Shown here piece after piece: positions 1-9,468 of a stretch of DNA of 64,000 nt (position 1 is the first letter of the stretch; each line of letters opens with the position of its first letter). The stretch is from assembly GCF_026262505.1 (NCBI RefSeq), contig NC_067203.1, positions 13,218,392-13,282,391 of the forward strand. The letters run 5' to 3'. The DNA comes from Trichomonas vaginalis G3 (Eukaryota > Parabasalia > Trichomonadida > Trichomonadidae). A model generated the notes under the pieces. The model saw only the letters and a program-made list of their open reading frames with translations, made no database searches and was not told where the DNA came from. The position numbers were made by a program, and so were the translations under genes.

Positions 1-77
1 ACCCTTTACGCGCCCAAAGATATCTAATTTTTGAATTTCAAATTCTATATTTAAATAATCTATTTAATAGAATACAA

Positions 78-1082
78 CTAATATACACGGCCAACTATTT
101 TTTTGACCAAAGCTTCGATTGTTTTCTTCGGGTATTTAGATTCGATATGATTTAACTGTGCGTAAAGTTCCTTTCCCTCATTGGTCTCGAATTCGTGATA
201 AGCCTCTTTAACTTTGATTTCTTCATACAATTTTTTGATATCTTCGACAAATTCTTCGTGGCCGATCTTTTGGTCCAAAGTCTTTTTCTGCTCATCATTG
301 GCTAGCTCGTATGCCTTACAGAACAACCATGTGTTCTTTCCATCTTTGATATCCGACCCAATCTTTCCTGTGACTTGAGGATCGCCGTAAACATCGAAAT
401 AGTCATCCTGTACTTGGAAATAGTAGCCAAGTCTTAGAGCAAACTTTTCAATGCTTTCGAATTTGTCTGTAACTTCGAATTTTTGGCTGGCAATTAGTCC
501 AAGGATAATTGGCGCACATAATGAGTAATGTGATGTTTTGTTTCTAACGGAAACTTCGTAGCTTTCGAAAGATTTTGTTTTGTTGATAAAATCGAGTGTT
601 TGGCCCATTGTTGTGATTGTATTGATTGTACGAAGATACTGAACTAATCTTGCATAAGATTTGATATTTAATTTGCTTCGAACTGAGTCTAAAAGTACAA
701 ATGCAAGATTTTCAACAATCATTGCATCATTTACGGCTTGCTCATTAACAGATTCAATCTTATACCAGCAAATCATACCACGTCTGGTTTCACTTTGGTC
801 CATAAAGTCATCTGCAATAAGAAAAGCCGCTTGCATCAGTTCTAGCACCCAGCCAATAGTGTAACCTATTTTCGCTTCTTCGGAATCAGGATCGCATCCT
901 GTTGACTCAATAAAAGCAGATGCGCAAACAACTCCACGCGTTAATTTTCCGCCTTTAGTCGAGTAATCAAGAACTTCCAAGCAGTGTTTTTCTACCCAAT
1001 CAACGCTCATGGATTGTAGATAGTTTGAAATGATATTCCTCGCCACTGTATAGAATTCACAGAATTGCTTGGCGCCAATCAT
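78..1082 (-). CDS. Short-chain polyprenyl diphosphate synthase (FPPS/GGPPS family)
   Basis: This 334-residue protein condenses IPP with allylic diphosphates to make farnesyl or geranylgeranyl diphosphate for protein prenylation and similar uses. The family signatures are clear: GGKLTRG at 44-50, the first Asp-rich motif DDFMD at 91-95 followed by SETRRG, and the second motif DDYFD at 226-230 followed by GDPQVTGKIGSDI. Length is normal for FPPS, and the region around motif 1 closely resembles animal FPPS. The residue five before the first Asp is Ala86 and the one four before is Phe87; animal FPPS has Phe-Phe there. In avian FPPS an Ala at that site lengthens the product to C20, so GGPP is a plausible product (inference). 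The start is the only upstream ATG; no clear Inr is visible. Confidence 0.93.
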   Translation of the reverse strand: MIGAKQFCEFYTVARNIISNYLQSMSVDWVEKHCLEVLDYSTKGGKLTRGVVCASAFIESTGCDPDSEEAKIGYTIGWVLELMQAAFLIADDFMDQSETRRGMICWYKIESVNEQAVNDAMIVENLAFVLLDSVRSKLNIKSYARLVQYLRTINTITTMGQTLDFINKTKSFESYEVSVRNKTSHYSLCAPIILGLIASQKFEVTDKFESIEKFALRLGYYFQVQDDYFDVYGDPQVTGKIGSDIKDGKNTWLFCKAYELANDEQKKTLDQKIGHEEFVEDIKKLYEEIKVKEAYHEFETNEGKELYAQLNHIESKYPKKTIEALVKKIVGRVY

Positions 1083-1840
1083 AGAAAAAAATGTTTTTAA
1101 AAAATCAAAACTTTAAATTTTTTTTTAGGAAATTCCATGAAGAAAAGGATTTTTTTTTCAAACAGGAAAAAGTATTCGTATGAGATGGGTTCCATAACGT
1201 AGGGATATCATATGAATTGATTCCATTTAGTGAATTTTATTTCAATTTATAATTATTCCATTAATTATTCCGATTGAAACAAAATTTGAATTGTGAACGG
1301 AATAAATATTGGAAAACAGATAAAGCTATGAACGCTGCACTTCAATGAGGAAGCAATTATAAAGATTGCTAACAATGATTACACAAGATACAAAAAGGCA
1401 TTTAAAATTTGGCAACTTTCTTGAGTGTTCCTTCCTTTCAAAGTAATTGAAAATAATTTGGAGAGGTTTGCTATTCTCTACTTACATGTCTGGGACATTT
1501 TTTTTCCAAAGTACATCACCGCATGAGACGATTTGTCAGAACTTTGTAGATTGAATATAGAGCAAATTGGCTAATTGAAAAGATAATAAGGCTAAATTCA
1601 TCCAAAGTCTCTAATTCAGTAAGAAACTTCGAATGAAATCGGCTTTCTATGAAATATTCACAACGAATGGGGTCGTTTTTGAGAGCGAGCGTCCTTTCTG
1701 TACAAATTTTGCGGACTATAGTCATTTCTAATAATGATGGTAAAAATGATTATGCTTTCTCAATAATTATTAATGATATCAATATTTTTGTTAAAAATAG
1801 TTATGATCTCTCATGCACATGAAATAATAAAACAAAGTAT
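1083..1840. other. Intergenic region, no gene seen
   Basis: This is AT-rich spacer between the convergent or tandem 3' and 5' ends of the flanking minus-strand genes. A 69-residue minus-strand frame (1516-1725) has no family resemblance or promoter. No repeat or RNA gene was recognised. Confidence 0.6.
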
Positions 1841-3064
1841 TTACATATTTCTAATGATATCCATATTTTTGATAATTGTACTTTCAATATCAGATAAAAA
1901 CGCCAAAGTTGCGTTTATGCTTGCAGCAGAAGGGATAATTCCATCAAGCATACATTCTGCTCCTTTTATTTGCGTCTGTAACTCTACAGAAAAATCGTAA
2001 GCGGATTTCGCAGATCCAGGGAATATAGTATTGGCAAACTTTTGTCCTGCAAACCAATCCATTGCAGTGTAAAACTTTTCACTCAAAGACATCAATCCTT
2101 CAATGTGAATTCTTAAATTTTTGGCTTTTTCAGCATCTTCTATGGATTTGATAAATAAATTACTTGCATTTCGACATATAGTGCATGCATTCTCTAAATC
2201 AGCTATTATATAGTCTTTTTTGATGGTCATAATATATAAATATTCTGAATGCTTCAGTAACTCGGTATTAACAGCTTGCTGACGTTCTTTGTATTGATCT
2301 AATTCTTTATGCTTAGAAATTTCGGCTTTTGATACTTCCAAATATTGATTTTTAAGATCATCTATGTATTTCGTAAATTCTGGAGTCTGGCTCATTCTCA
2401 TATTGATATTTTTCATGATTTCTTCTGAATATTGGTGATTTATTAAATTATGGAGACATAATGGAGATAATTTTTGGAAATTAATCAACGAAAAGCTTTG
2501 AAAATCATGCTTATCTGTCATCAAGATCTTTTTAAGTAGAAATTCAGCTTTATGATCTTCGCTTTCAAAAAGATCATCAAGTTCAAATAAAATATTGATA
2601 ATTTGAGGAGGAACGTCTCTGTATAGAACAAAATCCAAAATTTCTGTTTTGTTCAATAAAATAAAAGGTATGAAAACTCTAAAAGCGTTTGGATATTTGA
2701 AAACTTTTTGGAAATATAAGAAACAATTCGTTAGATTTACTTGTTCTTGGATAATTTTGGTAACTTTCGTCATTATCATTTCAATATCGAAGTGTGCTGC
2801 AAATATAAATTGTTCGAATGGATTTTTTATTTCAAAACTATTTAAATTTATTAAATTTATAGAAAAATCAATGATTTCTGGTGATATAGAGATTGATGTA
2901 GTGTATTCTTTGACTGTTGGGTTATCATGTAGTAATTTTGAGAAAAATTTGGAGATATTGATAAGAATCTGAGAGTTAACCATGTATAATTTATCATTTA
3001 TTGTAAGTTTAAAATCCTTTGGAATCAATCTAAAGTATTTGTTGATCGCTGATTGATTCAACAT
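1841..3064 (-). CDS. BTB-like domain protein with helical C-terminus
   Basis: This 407-residue protein starts with a segment (about 17-105) that resembles the divergent BTB/POZ-like N-termini of large trichomonad protein families: a short beta pair (FKLTINDKLYMVNS), then helices with the FFSKLL pattern of BTB helices. A BACK-like all-helical region follows (about 105-235), then a coiled-coil-prone segment (about 240-300) and a weakly hydrophobic, Ala/Ser-rich C-terminus. No catalytic motif is visible. The stop codon reads TAAA, the overlap with the polyadenylation signal described in trichomonads. Role unknown; BTB proteins often act as adaptors. The BTB call rests on pattern only. Confidence 0.6.
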   Translation of the reverse strand: MLNQSAINKYFRLIPKDFKLTINDKLYMVNSQILINISKFFSKLLHDNPTVKEYTTSISISPEIIDFSINLINLNSFEIKNPFEQFIFAAHFDIEMIMTKVTKIIQEQVNLTNCFLYFQKVFKYPNAFRVFIPFILLNKTEILDFVLYRDVPPQIINILFELDDLFESEDHKAEFLLKKILMTDKHDFQSFSLINFQKLSPLCLHNLINHQYSEEIMKNINMRMSQTPEFTKYIDDLKNQYLEVSKAEISKHKELDQYKERQQAVNTELLKHSEYLYIMTIKKDYIIADLENACTICRNASNLFIKSIEDAEKAKNLRIHIEGLMSLSEKFYTAMDWFAGQKFANTIFPGSAKSAYDFSVELQTQIKGAECMLDGIIPSAASINATLAFLSDIESTIIKNMDIIRNM

Positions 3065-3446
3065 GAAATTATTTGATTTGATATAACAAAAATGAATAAA
3101 TAATCATGTTAACTAATTTGATGATGACACACAATACATCATTAGTTGCAATATAAGGTCAGTCGAGATTTTTTTCTAGGAATATAATTGATCCACCCAA
3201 TATATACCAGAAAGGTGAGAAAAATGCAAAATTATTGATATCGAGAATATAGAGCATGTATATCCCATTTCATTGATAAAAAAATATATTTTTCATCGAA
3301 ATTTTACCAATTTTGAATTAAATAATTACAATTAATAAATGTAATATATTTAGTATACACATATAATAATACAAACAAACAACAATTTCAAGAAAAATTG
3401 AATAATAATATTAATTCTAGTAAACTCTTTTGAAAATACAGAGGAA
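3065..3446. other. Intergenic region, no gene seen
   Basis: Very AT-rich spacer between two minus-strand genes. No repeat, RNA gene or clear promoter element was identified. Confidence 0.55.
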
Positions 3447-4223
3447 TTAAAATGATCTAACTAAATTACGAAGCTCTCTTAGTGTTCCAACTTGTAATTG
3501 ATTAAGAGATATTGAAGAGTTTTCTGTGATGCCAAATGCAGGTTCCTTTGCCTGTAGTAGAGTTAGTATTGTAACTAGTTTAGCTTCATCAGTGATTTCT
3601 CTAATAGCTTTAGCAAGTTTCAATTTTTCTGATTCGTTCATTGGTCCATTTACGACAGGCTGCTCCTTTGGTAGTTTTCTTGGCTTTTCAGCAGGAACTT
3701 CAACTGAAGGTGGCTCTTGTTTACGGTATTGTTTCTGTGGAGGTGTATCTTCAATTGCTGGGGGAACATATTCATCGGTTGGATTCGTGATTTGTAATAT
3801 TTTATTAGGAAAAGTAGGCCGACAAGATTTTGTGTTAATTAATAATTTCATATAACTATATGAGGCGCGTTCTAAGGCTTCTTGCCATTTTGATGGATTA
3901 ACAGGATATTTTTCTAATAGATTATTGAACCAAAATTTCATTTGTTCTGCAAGTATATGTAAAGTGTCTGTTTTCCTATAATATAAAATTGCGTTTGAAA
4001 AAACTAAATCTACATCGGCCTTCCATTGATCAGCACTCGAATATGAGTTTGATAGTATTTTATTTTTAACAGTAAGTAAATCCATAGGTTGTTTGATATA
4101 ACGAGCGTAATCAGCAAAATCAGGACTATTTAAATCGATAGGTTCGCAAAAAACGCACGCAATTTTATATTCCATAAGCTGAGTAGTTATTTTAAGCGTA
4201 GCTTGTCGTTCAAAATCATTCAT
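3447..4223 (-). CDS. BET-like protein: single bromodomain plus ET domain
   Basis: This 258-residue protein has an acetyl-lysine-reader bromodomain at about 10-105 (FCEPIDL, DYARYIKQPMDLLTVKNKI, DVDLVFSNAILYY) and a C-terminal ET-like module at about 195-256 (NESEKLKLAKAIREI ... LQVGTLRELRNLV). A proline-rich linker lies between them. This is the domain order of BET chromatin proteins, but with one bromodomain and a short length. Where most bromodomains have the acetyl-lysine-binding Asn of the YN motif, this one reads Tyr82 (Tyr-Tyr), so binding may be altered. Likely nuclear. Its neighbours are unrelated. Confidence 0.85.
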   Translation of the reverse strand: MNDFERQATLKITTQLMEYKIACVFCEPIDLNSPDFADYARYIKQPMDLLTVKNKILSNSYSSADQWKADVDLVFSNAILYYRKTDTLHILAEQMKFWFNNLLEKYPVNPSKWQEALERASYSYMKLLINTKSCRPTFPNKILQITNPTDEYVPPAIEDTPPQKQYRKQEPPSVEVPAEKPRKLPKEQPVVNGPMNESEKLKLAKAIREITDEAKLVTILTLLQAKEPAFGITENSSISLNQLQVGTLRELRNLVRSF

Positions 4224-4953
4224 TTAATTAAATTTGTCACTTTTCAATTTATTTTTCAAATTTTGGAAAAAATGCGTTCATAGCTTTCTCTCTATGATGT
4301 TTAGAATTGGTATCTGATGTGGATATTAGATCCATAATAAATATGCGAACAATTTTTATGATTATAAGGGGTTTTACACAGGGTGCAAAAAATGTGCAAA
4401 AACGATTATTTAAAATTGAATTTGTCTATTTTTTGCGTATTTGAAAAATTTTGAAGTTGGCCATTATTAAAAATCAAATCCATTAATAAAGAATGGCAAC
4501 AGATGCATATGCAAAAAATATAACAGGAAAAATTACATTCATTTTGACTACTTTACAAGGATTGATTTTTAAATACACAAATAATGCACAGATTGAATTT
4601 AAAATAATCGTTTTTGCGCATTTTTTGCACTTGTATGAAAACACGATATAAGTAATTATTTACTAAAATAAATAGATATGCTAAATTGCCTATTTTGGGA
4701 GTGGCATCACTCCTATATTGGATTTAAATTTTTAAGAAAAACAGTATGCATTTACATGTAGAAATTAATAAATAGATCGAAGCGTATATATACAGTACTA
4801 AATAGTTATTGCCGAATTAAAGGTCTAAACAGTTATACAATAATACTCCACCTAGTTATCGCCGAATTTTCCAGCCATAACTATATAGTGAAGTAAAGCT
4901 ATAAAAACATAATACTTTTTTTTATCATCGATTGATGACTATTGTAAAAAAAG
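4224..4953. other. Intergenic region holding a small MITE candidate
   Basis: Spacer of about 730 bp. Its middle (about 4368-4646) is an inverted-repeat element, listed separately. The remainder is AT-rich with no reading frame of note. Confidence 0.55.
4368..4646. mobile_element. Candidate MITE, about 280 bp, inverted termini
   Basis: The left end (from GGGGTTTTACACAGGGTGC, then AAAAAATGTGCAAAAACGAT) matches the reverse complement of the right end (ATCGTTTTTGCGCATTTTTT, then GCAC and AAAACACG) over about 45 bp with few mismatches. Both flanks carry TATAA, a possible 5-bp target duplication. There is no coding capacity. Family unknown. Confidence 0.45.
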
Positions 4954-6519
4954 CTATTTCCTCTTAGCATTGCGTTGAAAGTTACTCATTTCATTTTCGA
5001 ATTTATTGGATGCTGATGGGGTTACTGAGGATGGTTCTTTTACATCATTTAGTAATTTGCGATCTTTGCGTTTATCTCCGGCTTGGGAACCTCCAGTAAT
5101 CATTGTTTGCACATTATACGGAGGTTTACTCTGTGATCTTCTGTGGTCATTATCACAAGAACTTGTTGATTGAGTATCATTCAATCGATTAGATGATCTA
5201 GCAACATAAGAACTTGTTGATTGAGTATCATTCAATCGATTAGATGATCTAGCACCGTAAGAACTTGTTGATTGAGTATCATTCAATCGATTAGATGATC
5301 TAGCAACATAAGAACTTGTTGATTGAGTATCATTCAATCGATTAGATGATCTAGCAACATAAGAACTTGTTGATTGAGTATCATTCAATCGATTAGATGA
5401 TCTAGCAACATAAGAACTTGTTGATTGAGTATCACCGTATCGATTAGATGATCTAGCACCGTAAGAACTTGTTGATTGAGTATCATTCAATCGATTAGAT
5501 GATCTAGCAACATAAGAACTTGTTGATTGAGTATCATTCAATCGATTAGATGATCTAGCAACATAAGAACTTGTTGATTGAGTATCACCGTATCGATTAG
5601 ATGATCTAGCACCGTAAGAACTTGTTGATTGAGTATCATTCAATCGATTAGATGATCTAGCAACATAAGAACTTGTTGATTGAGTATCATTCAATCGATT
5701 AGATGATCTAGCAACATAAGAACTTGTTGATTGAGTATCATCGTTGATTGTTGATAAATATGATTTAATATAATAATCAATATCAAAATGTTCAATTGTT
5801 TTATATGATTCGACTTCTTTTTTAATCTCATCTTGATTTAGATATTTATAAAAAAATTCTCCGGCTGCTATTTGATTGTTTTTGATAATATTGATAAATT
5901 TCGATGCTTTGTTATCAGGACTTATTGTGTAATTATTCTTATTCGCCATAAAAATTTTACGTATTTCTTCTGCATTGTATTGTTTAATTATATGGTTCTT
6001 GTTCCGTGCTCGTATACTATTATCAGAGTTTGTTGGTTGTTGTTCTGGTTGATTTGATGTTTTAGTTGCATCATCAGAGTTTGTTGGTTGTTTTTCTGGT
6101 TGATTTGATGTTTTAGTTGCATCATCAGAGTTTAAATTTTCGACGCCAACAAGTTTTTCGAATATATGTTCAGCCAATTTTTTAGTATCAGAATCAACCA
6201 ACAAACAATTCACAATAGATTCTAAAAATTTTATTTGCAATATTTCTGCTGTTTTGTACAAGTAATTAAAAAGATCTTCAAAATTCTTGAAATTAATATT
6301 AATGTTGCATAAAATACTGGCAATTTGCTCGTTTTTGAATTTCTTTTGAAGTTGCTTGATTAAATTTAAAGCAGTCTCGCAAGAAAAATTTGATGAAAAT
6401 TTTAGTAGTTCAATAGCGTGTTCAACACTTTGGATTTTGCTTGTGAACTCTTTTTTATCAATAATGTCTTTCAATTCGTTTGCGTTGCTGTCATAGATGT
6501 CAGTAAATTTTAGGTTCAT
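4954..6519 (-). CDS. Protein with 17-residue Ser/Thr-rich tandem repeats
   Basis: This 521-residue protein has a helical N-terminal region (about 1-130) with no recognised family, then two copies of an Asp/Thr/Asn/Gln/Pro-rich unit (DDATKTSNQPE..). A second helical segment follows, then 11 full copies and one partial copy of the 17-residue unit DTQSTSSYVARSSNRLN (about 265-460), and a basic, disordered C-terminus. The repeats vary only at V/G and LN/YG positions. They are rich in Ser, Thr and Tyr, so they may be phosphorylated (inference). No signal peptide or membrane segment. Function unknown. Confidence 0.8.
   Translation of the reverse strand: MNLKFTDIYDSNANELKDIIDKKEFTSKIQSVEHAIELLKFSSNFSCETALNLIKQLQKKFKNEQIASILCNININFKNFEDLFNYLYKTAEILQIKFLESIVNCLLVDSDTKKLAEHIFEKLVGVENLNSDDATKTSNQPEKQPTNSDDATKTSNQPEQQPTNSDNSIRARNKNHIIKQYNAEEIRKIFMANKNNYTISPDNKASKFINIIKNNQIAAGEFFYKYLNQDEIKKEVESYKTIEHFDIDYYIKSYLSTINDDTQSTSSYVARSSNRLNDTQSTSSYVARSSNRLNDTQSTSSYGARSSNRYGDTQSTSSYVARSSNRLNDTQSTSSYVARSSNRLNDTQSTSSYGARSSNRYGDTQSTSSYVARSSNRLNDTQSTSSYVARSSNRLNDTQSTSSYVARSSNRLNDTQSTSSYGARSSNRLNDTQSTSSYVARSSNRLNDTQSTSSCDNDHRRSQSKPPYNVQTMITGGSQAGDKRKDRKLLNDVKEPSSVTPSASNKFENEMSNFQRNAKRK
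5153..5742 (-). repeat. 51-bp minisatellite coding for the 17-residue repeats
   Basis: About 11.5 near-identical 51-bp units, in frame within the gene above. Variants alternate in a partial higher-order pattern (V,V,G), which suggests expansion of three-unit blocks. Sequence identity is so high that recent homogenisation is likely. Confidence 0.95.
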
Positions 6520-6607
6520 TTATCTAAAAAAAATGTCAGTAGTCAAAAGTGAATTAGCTATGATTTATTCAAAAACGGGTTGTCCCATTATATAAGATAT
6601 TTTTAAC

Positions 6608-7966
6608 TAAGGGTTTCGTTTTGCTAAAATTGTCACTTTTATAGCATATTTGTTTTTGGATGTTTTGCGAAACCAAAAAAAAAACTATGATATACAATGT
6701 GTGTGTAAAGAAAATACTTTATTTACTAGTTAAAAAATCATTTGGTATTGATCAAGTTATTTTTTCTGGATAAGATATTATATGGATAATTGGATAGAAA
6801 ATACAATTATATAATCTTGTACCTGGTTTAATTAAGCTAATTGTCATCAGAAACTTGTAATTTTTATGAATTTCAGATTTTCTTTTCATTACTGCTTTTC
6901 TTAATAGGTCAAGTAAGGGTTTCGTTTTGCTAAAATTGTCACTTTTATAGCATATTTGTTTTTGGATGTTTTGCGAAACCAAAAAAAAACTATGATATAC
7001 AATGTGTGTGTAAAGAAAATACTTTATTTACTAGTTAAAAAATCATTTGGTATTGATCAAGTTATTTTTTCTGGATAAGATATTATATGGATAATTGGAT
7101 AGAAAATACAATTATATAATCTTGTACCTGGTTTAATTAAGCTAATTGTCATCAGAAACTTGTAATTTTATGAATTTCAGATTTTCTTTTCATTACTGCT
7201 TTTCTTAATAGGTCAACTTCTTATTTACGTTATAAAGTATGATATTTACAAATATCAAGTTATCGTGTTTTTTGAGAAATTATGAGAAACAAACAAAAAT
7301 GAAAAAGATAGGAATAGCAATGAATATTGATGTGGGTATAGAAAATGTAAGAGATATGAATGCAAAGCAATCAGTATTTAGGACATTGACCATAGATTTC
7401 GAAAAAAAATGCTGCATATTGAGCGAAAACTATGATTATATTATAAGGCTGTCATTTAAAGCATAATGAAACTATTCCCTTTTCATTTTAATCGAATAAG
7501 ATAGTAAAGATTTTTGAATTAGCTAGAAACTGATGAGATGTTTTCACAAATCAGATTTTTAATCTCTATAATGCATAATTCACTCAATATCTCAATTTTG
7601 ATATTGCGAGATATTTTTGCTATCGGTTTCGCAATTTTGACACAATAGCAAGAGGGTTCTATAAGCATTATTATCAACGTAGAATCTGAATATCATATCA
7701 GAAAATGTCGCAAATCCGACATTTACCCGACCAAATAGCAAAAATAATTGAATACTTTTCGCAAAAACTTTAAAAATCGATAAAAATATGAAATATAGAT
7801 ATTAAAGAGACTTTTTATATAATATTCATAAAGATTTTCCAAAAATATGATACCGCAAAATTAAAAAAGTGACGTCTTGAGTGGAGTCAAAGGTCGAAAT
7901 TGCTAGCTAAATGTTTTTTTAGCGAAATTGCGTATTGTACGTTTTTTTCGCAAAACGAAACCCTTA
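6608..7966 (+). mobile_element. Unnamed DNA transposon copy 1 with partial tandem duplication
   Basis: This non-autonomous element has 17-bp inverted termini TAAGGGTTTCGTTTTGC. The full-length unit is 6914-7966 (1053 bp). It is preceded by a tandem duplicate of its first 306 bp (6608-6913). The whole block is flanked by the 7-bp direct repeat TTTTAAC (6601-6607 and 7967-7973), a target duplication. GCGAAA motifs recur near both ends. No transposase is encoded; short frames inside look spurious. An inverted, nearly identical copy lies at 9469-10525. Superfamily not assigned. Confidence 0.88.
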
Positions 7967-8268
7967 TTTTAACAATTATAATTATAGCATTTTTACGATT
8001 TTTTAGATCAATCTTCAGATGCAAGCCAGAACTTTTCAGAAATTTAAGCTACTGTTTTTGCATGATTTGAATCTATGCTGTCATGCGCTTATTTCAATTC
8101 CAGGCAAAATAATATTTTTATTTTTAATTTGACTTAAAGCTTGAATATCCAAACTATCAATTTTCCAAGTTATTTTTAATAACTTATTGAATATATAAAA
8201 AAAACTTTGCATTAAAATAAAATATAACAAATTAATAAACCATTTACATAAATAAACAGAAGACACAA

Positions 8269-9411
8269 TTAAGAGGAAGGCGGTTGCCATTGCACTTTGA
8301 AGGTTCCGTTAGCAATAGACTCCCAATTCAAGTTTGCGAAAAATTCATCGCGTTTAATTTCTTCAAAGCCGAGTTCTCCTGCTCCAAGTCTCTTATCAGG
8401 AGATTTCTCAAGCAGGCGAGCACAGATATTCTTGGCTTTTCGAGAAACATGATGAGGGAATCTTAATGTTCCATTTAAAATAACTTTTGTCAATGCATCT
8501 TGGTTTTTCTCCCAATATGGAGGGAGTCCGCATATCATTTCATATAAAATTATGCCTGCAGAGTACCAATCTGCAGATTCGGTAATTGGCAAGCTTTTAA
8601 TTACTTCTGGAGCTACGTATTCCGAGATTTCTGGTTGAAGATGGAGTCCTGGATCTGTAACTATGATAAGACCTTCTTTATTTATCAAAACATTTGACAT
8701 TTTAAGATCTTTGTAGATGATTCTGTTTTTATGTAGGTTATCTAAGCACGTTAAGACTTGGGCAATATACATACGTGCTGAATCTTCTGATAAATTGCCT
8801 TCATTTTCGATCTTTTTACTAAGAGAGCCATAAGGGAGGTATTCATAAAACAATTTAACGTCATTATCTGTCTGTAAAATATATTTGATGGGATTGAAGT
8901 AAGAAAGCCTTGTTTTAAGAAAAGATGTACGAATTTGAACTTGTTCTTGGAAACGCGGGTCGCTGGGCACTTTGTTATATGCTTTCATGATATATAATTC
9001 GATTGGATTATCTTTCCTTGAAATCGTCTGAATGATATGTAAATTATTATTATCTATAGGATGAACAACTTGAATGTCTTCCTCTGTCAACTGTGCACTT
9101 TGCCCGCTTTCGTCAATGACGCTGCTTAATATTTTAACCCATGAAGCGCGGGTAGCTTCATCTGGAGCTGAAATAATGTAAATTCGAGCTGGAGTAATAA
9201 TTTTGAATGAAAATGACTTTTTGCTCTCAGGTGCTATTGCAATTGAAACTTTTTTATCTAGTAAAATTTTACCTTTTTCGCCAATTCCTGGTTCTTTAGC
9301 ATAAAATAGCGTTTTTCCAATAATATAAAACCAGCGTTTATGCCAAGTCTTAAATAACCCACCTCGCTTCGTCAGCCACCCTTCTTTGATGACAAAAAGA
9401 GCTTCAGACAT
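8269..9411 (-). CDS. Akt-like protein: PH domain plus degenerate AGC kinase domain
   Basis: The 380-residue protein has an N-terminal PH domain (about 6-97: KEGWLTKRGG..TWHKRWFYI, closing Trp at 91), which would bind phosphoinositides. An AGC-type kinase domain follows (about 123-360). Visible kinase residues are Lys143, YKDLKMSN (233-240), VAPE (266-269), DWYSAGIILYEM and RLGAGELGFEEI, the latter typical of AGC kinases. The Gly-rich loop has no glycines, DFG is DPG (253-255) and the activation loop is very short, lacking the usual phospho-Thr motif. It may therefore be a pseudokinase or a weak kinase. No C-terminal hydrophobic motif of the FxxF type is evident. Transposon copies flank it on both sides. 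Confidence 0.88.
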   Translation of the reverse strand: MSEALFVIKEGWLTKRGGLFKTWHKRWFYIIGKTLFYAKEPGIGEKGKILLDKKVSIAIAPESKKSFSFKIITPARIYIISAPDEATRASWVKILSSVIDESGQSAQLTEEDIQVVHPIDNNNLHIIQTISRKDNPIELYIMKAYNKVPSDPRFQEQVQIRTSFLKTRLSYFNPIKYILQTDNDVKLFYEYLPYGSLSKKIENEGNLSEDSARMYIAQVLTCLDNLHKNRIIYKDLKMSNVLINKEGLIIVTDPGLHLQPEISEYVAPEVIKSLPITESADWYSAGIILYEMICGLPPYWEKNQDALTKVILNGTLRFPHHVSRKAKNICARLLEKSPDKRLGAGELGFEEIKRDEFFANLNWESIANGTFKVQWQPPSS

Positions 9412-9468
9412 ATTTCTTTGCCACTTTTTGTTTTATTTCGTGTAACGAAAAGATAAAATAAAAAGGAA

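Noticed and set aside
1516-1725. 69-residue minus-strand frame
   Set aside because: No homology pattern, promoter or domain; likely chance.
5153-5742. Minisatellite considered as a CRISPR array
   Set aside because: The 51-bp units are contiguous with no unique spacers and stay in frame with a coding gene.
7239-7466. 75-residue frame inside transposon copy 1
   Set aside because: No family. In the near-identical copy 2 its equivalent shows no sign of conservation as protein, and no transposase motif is present.
8081-8290. 69-residue hydrophobic minus-strand frame
   Set aside because: It overlaps the end of the PH-kinase gene, has no promoter or family and is AT-rich filler.
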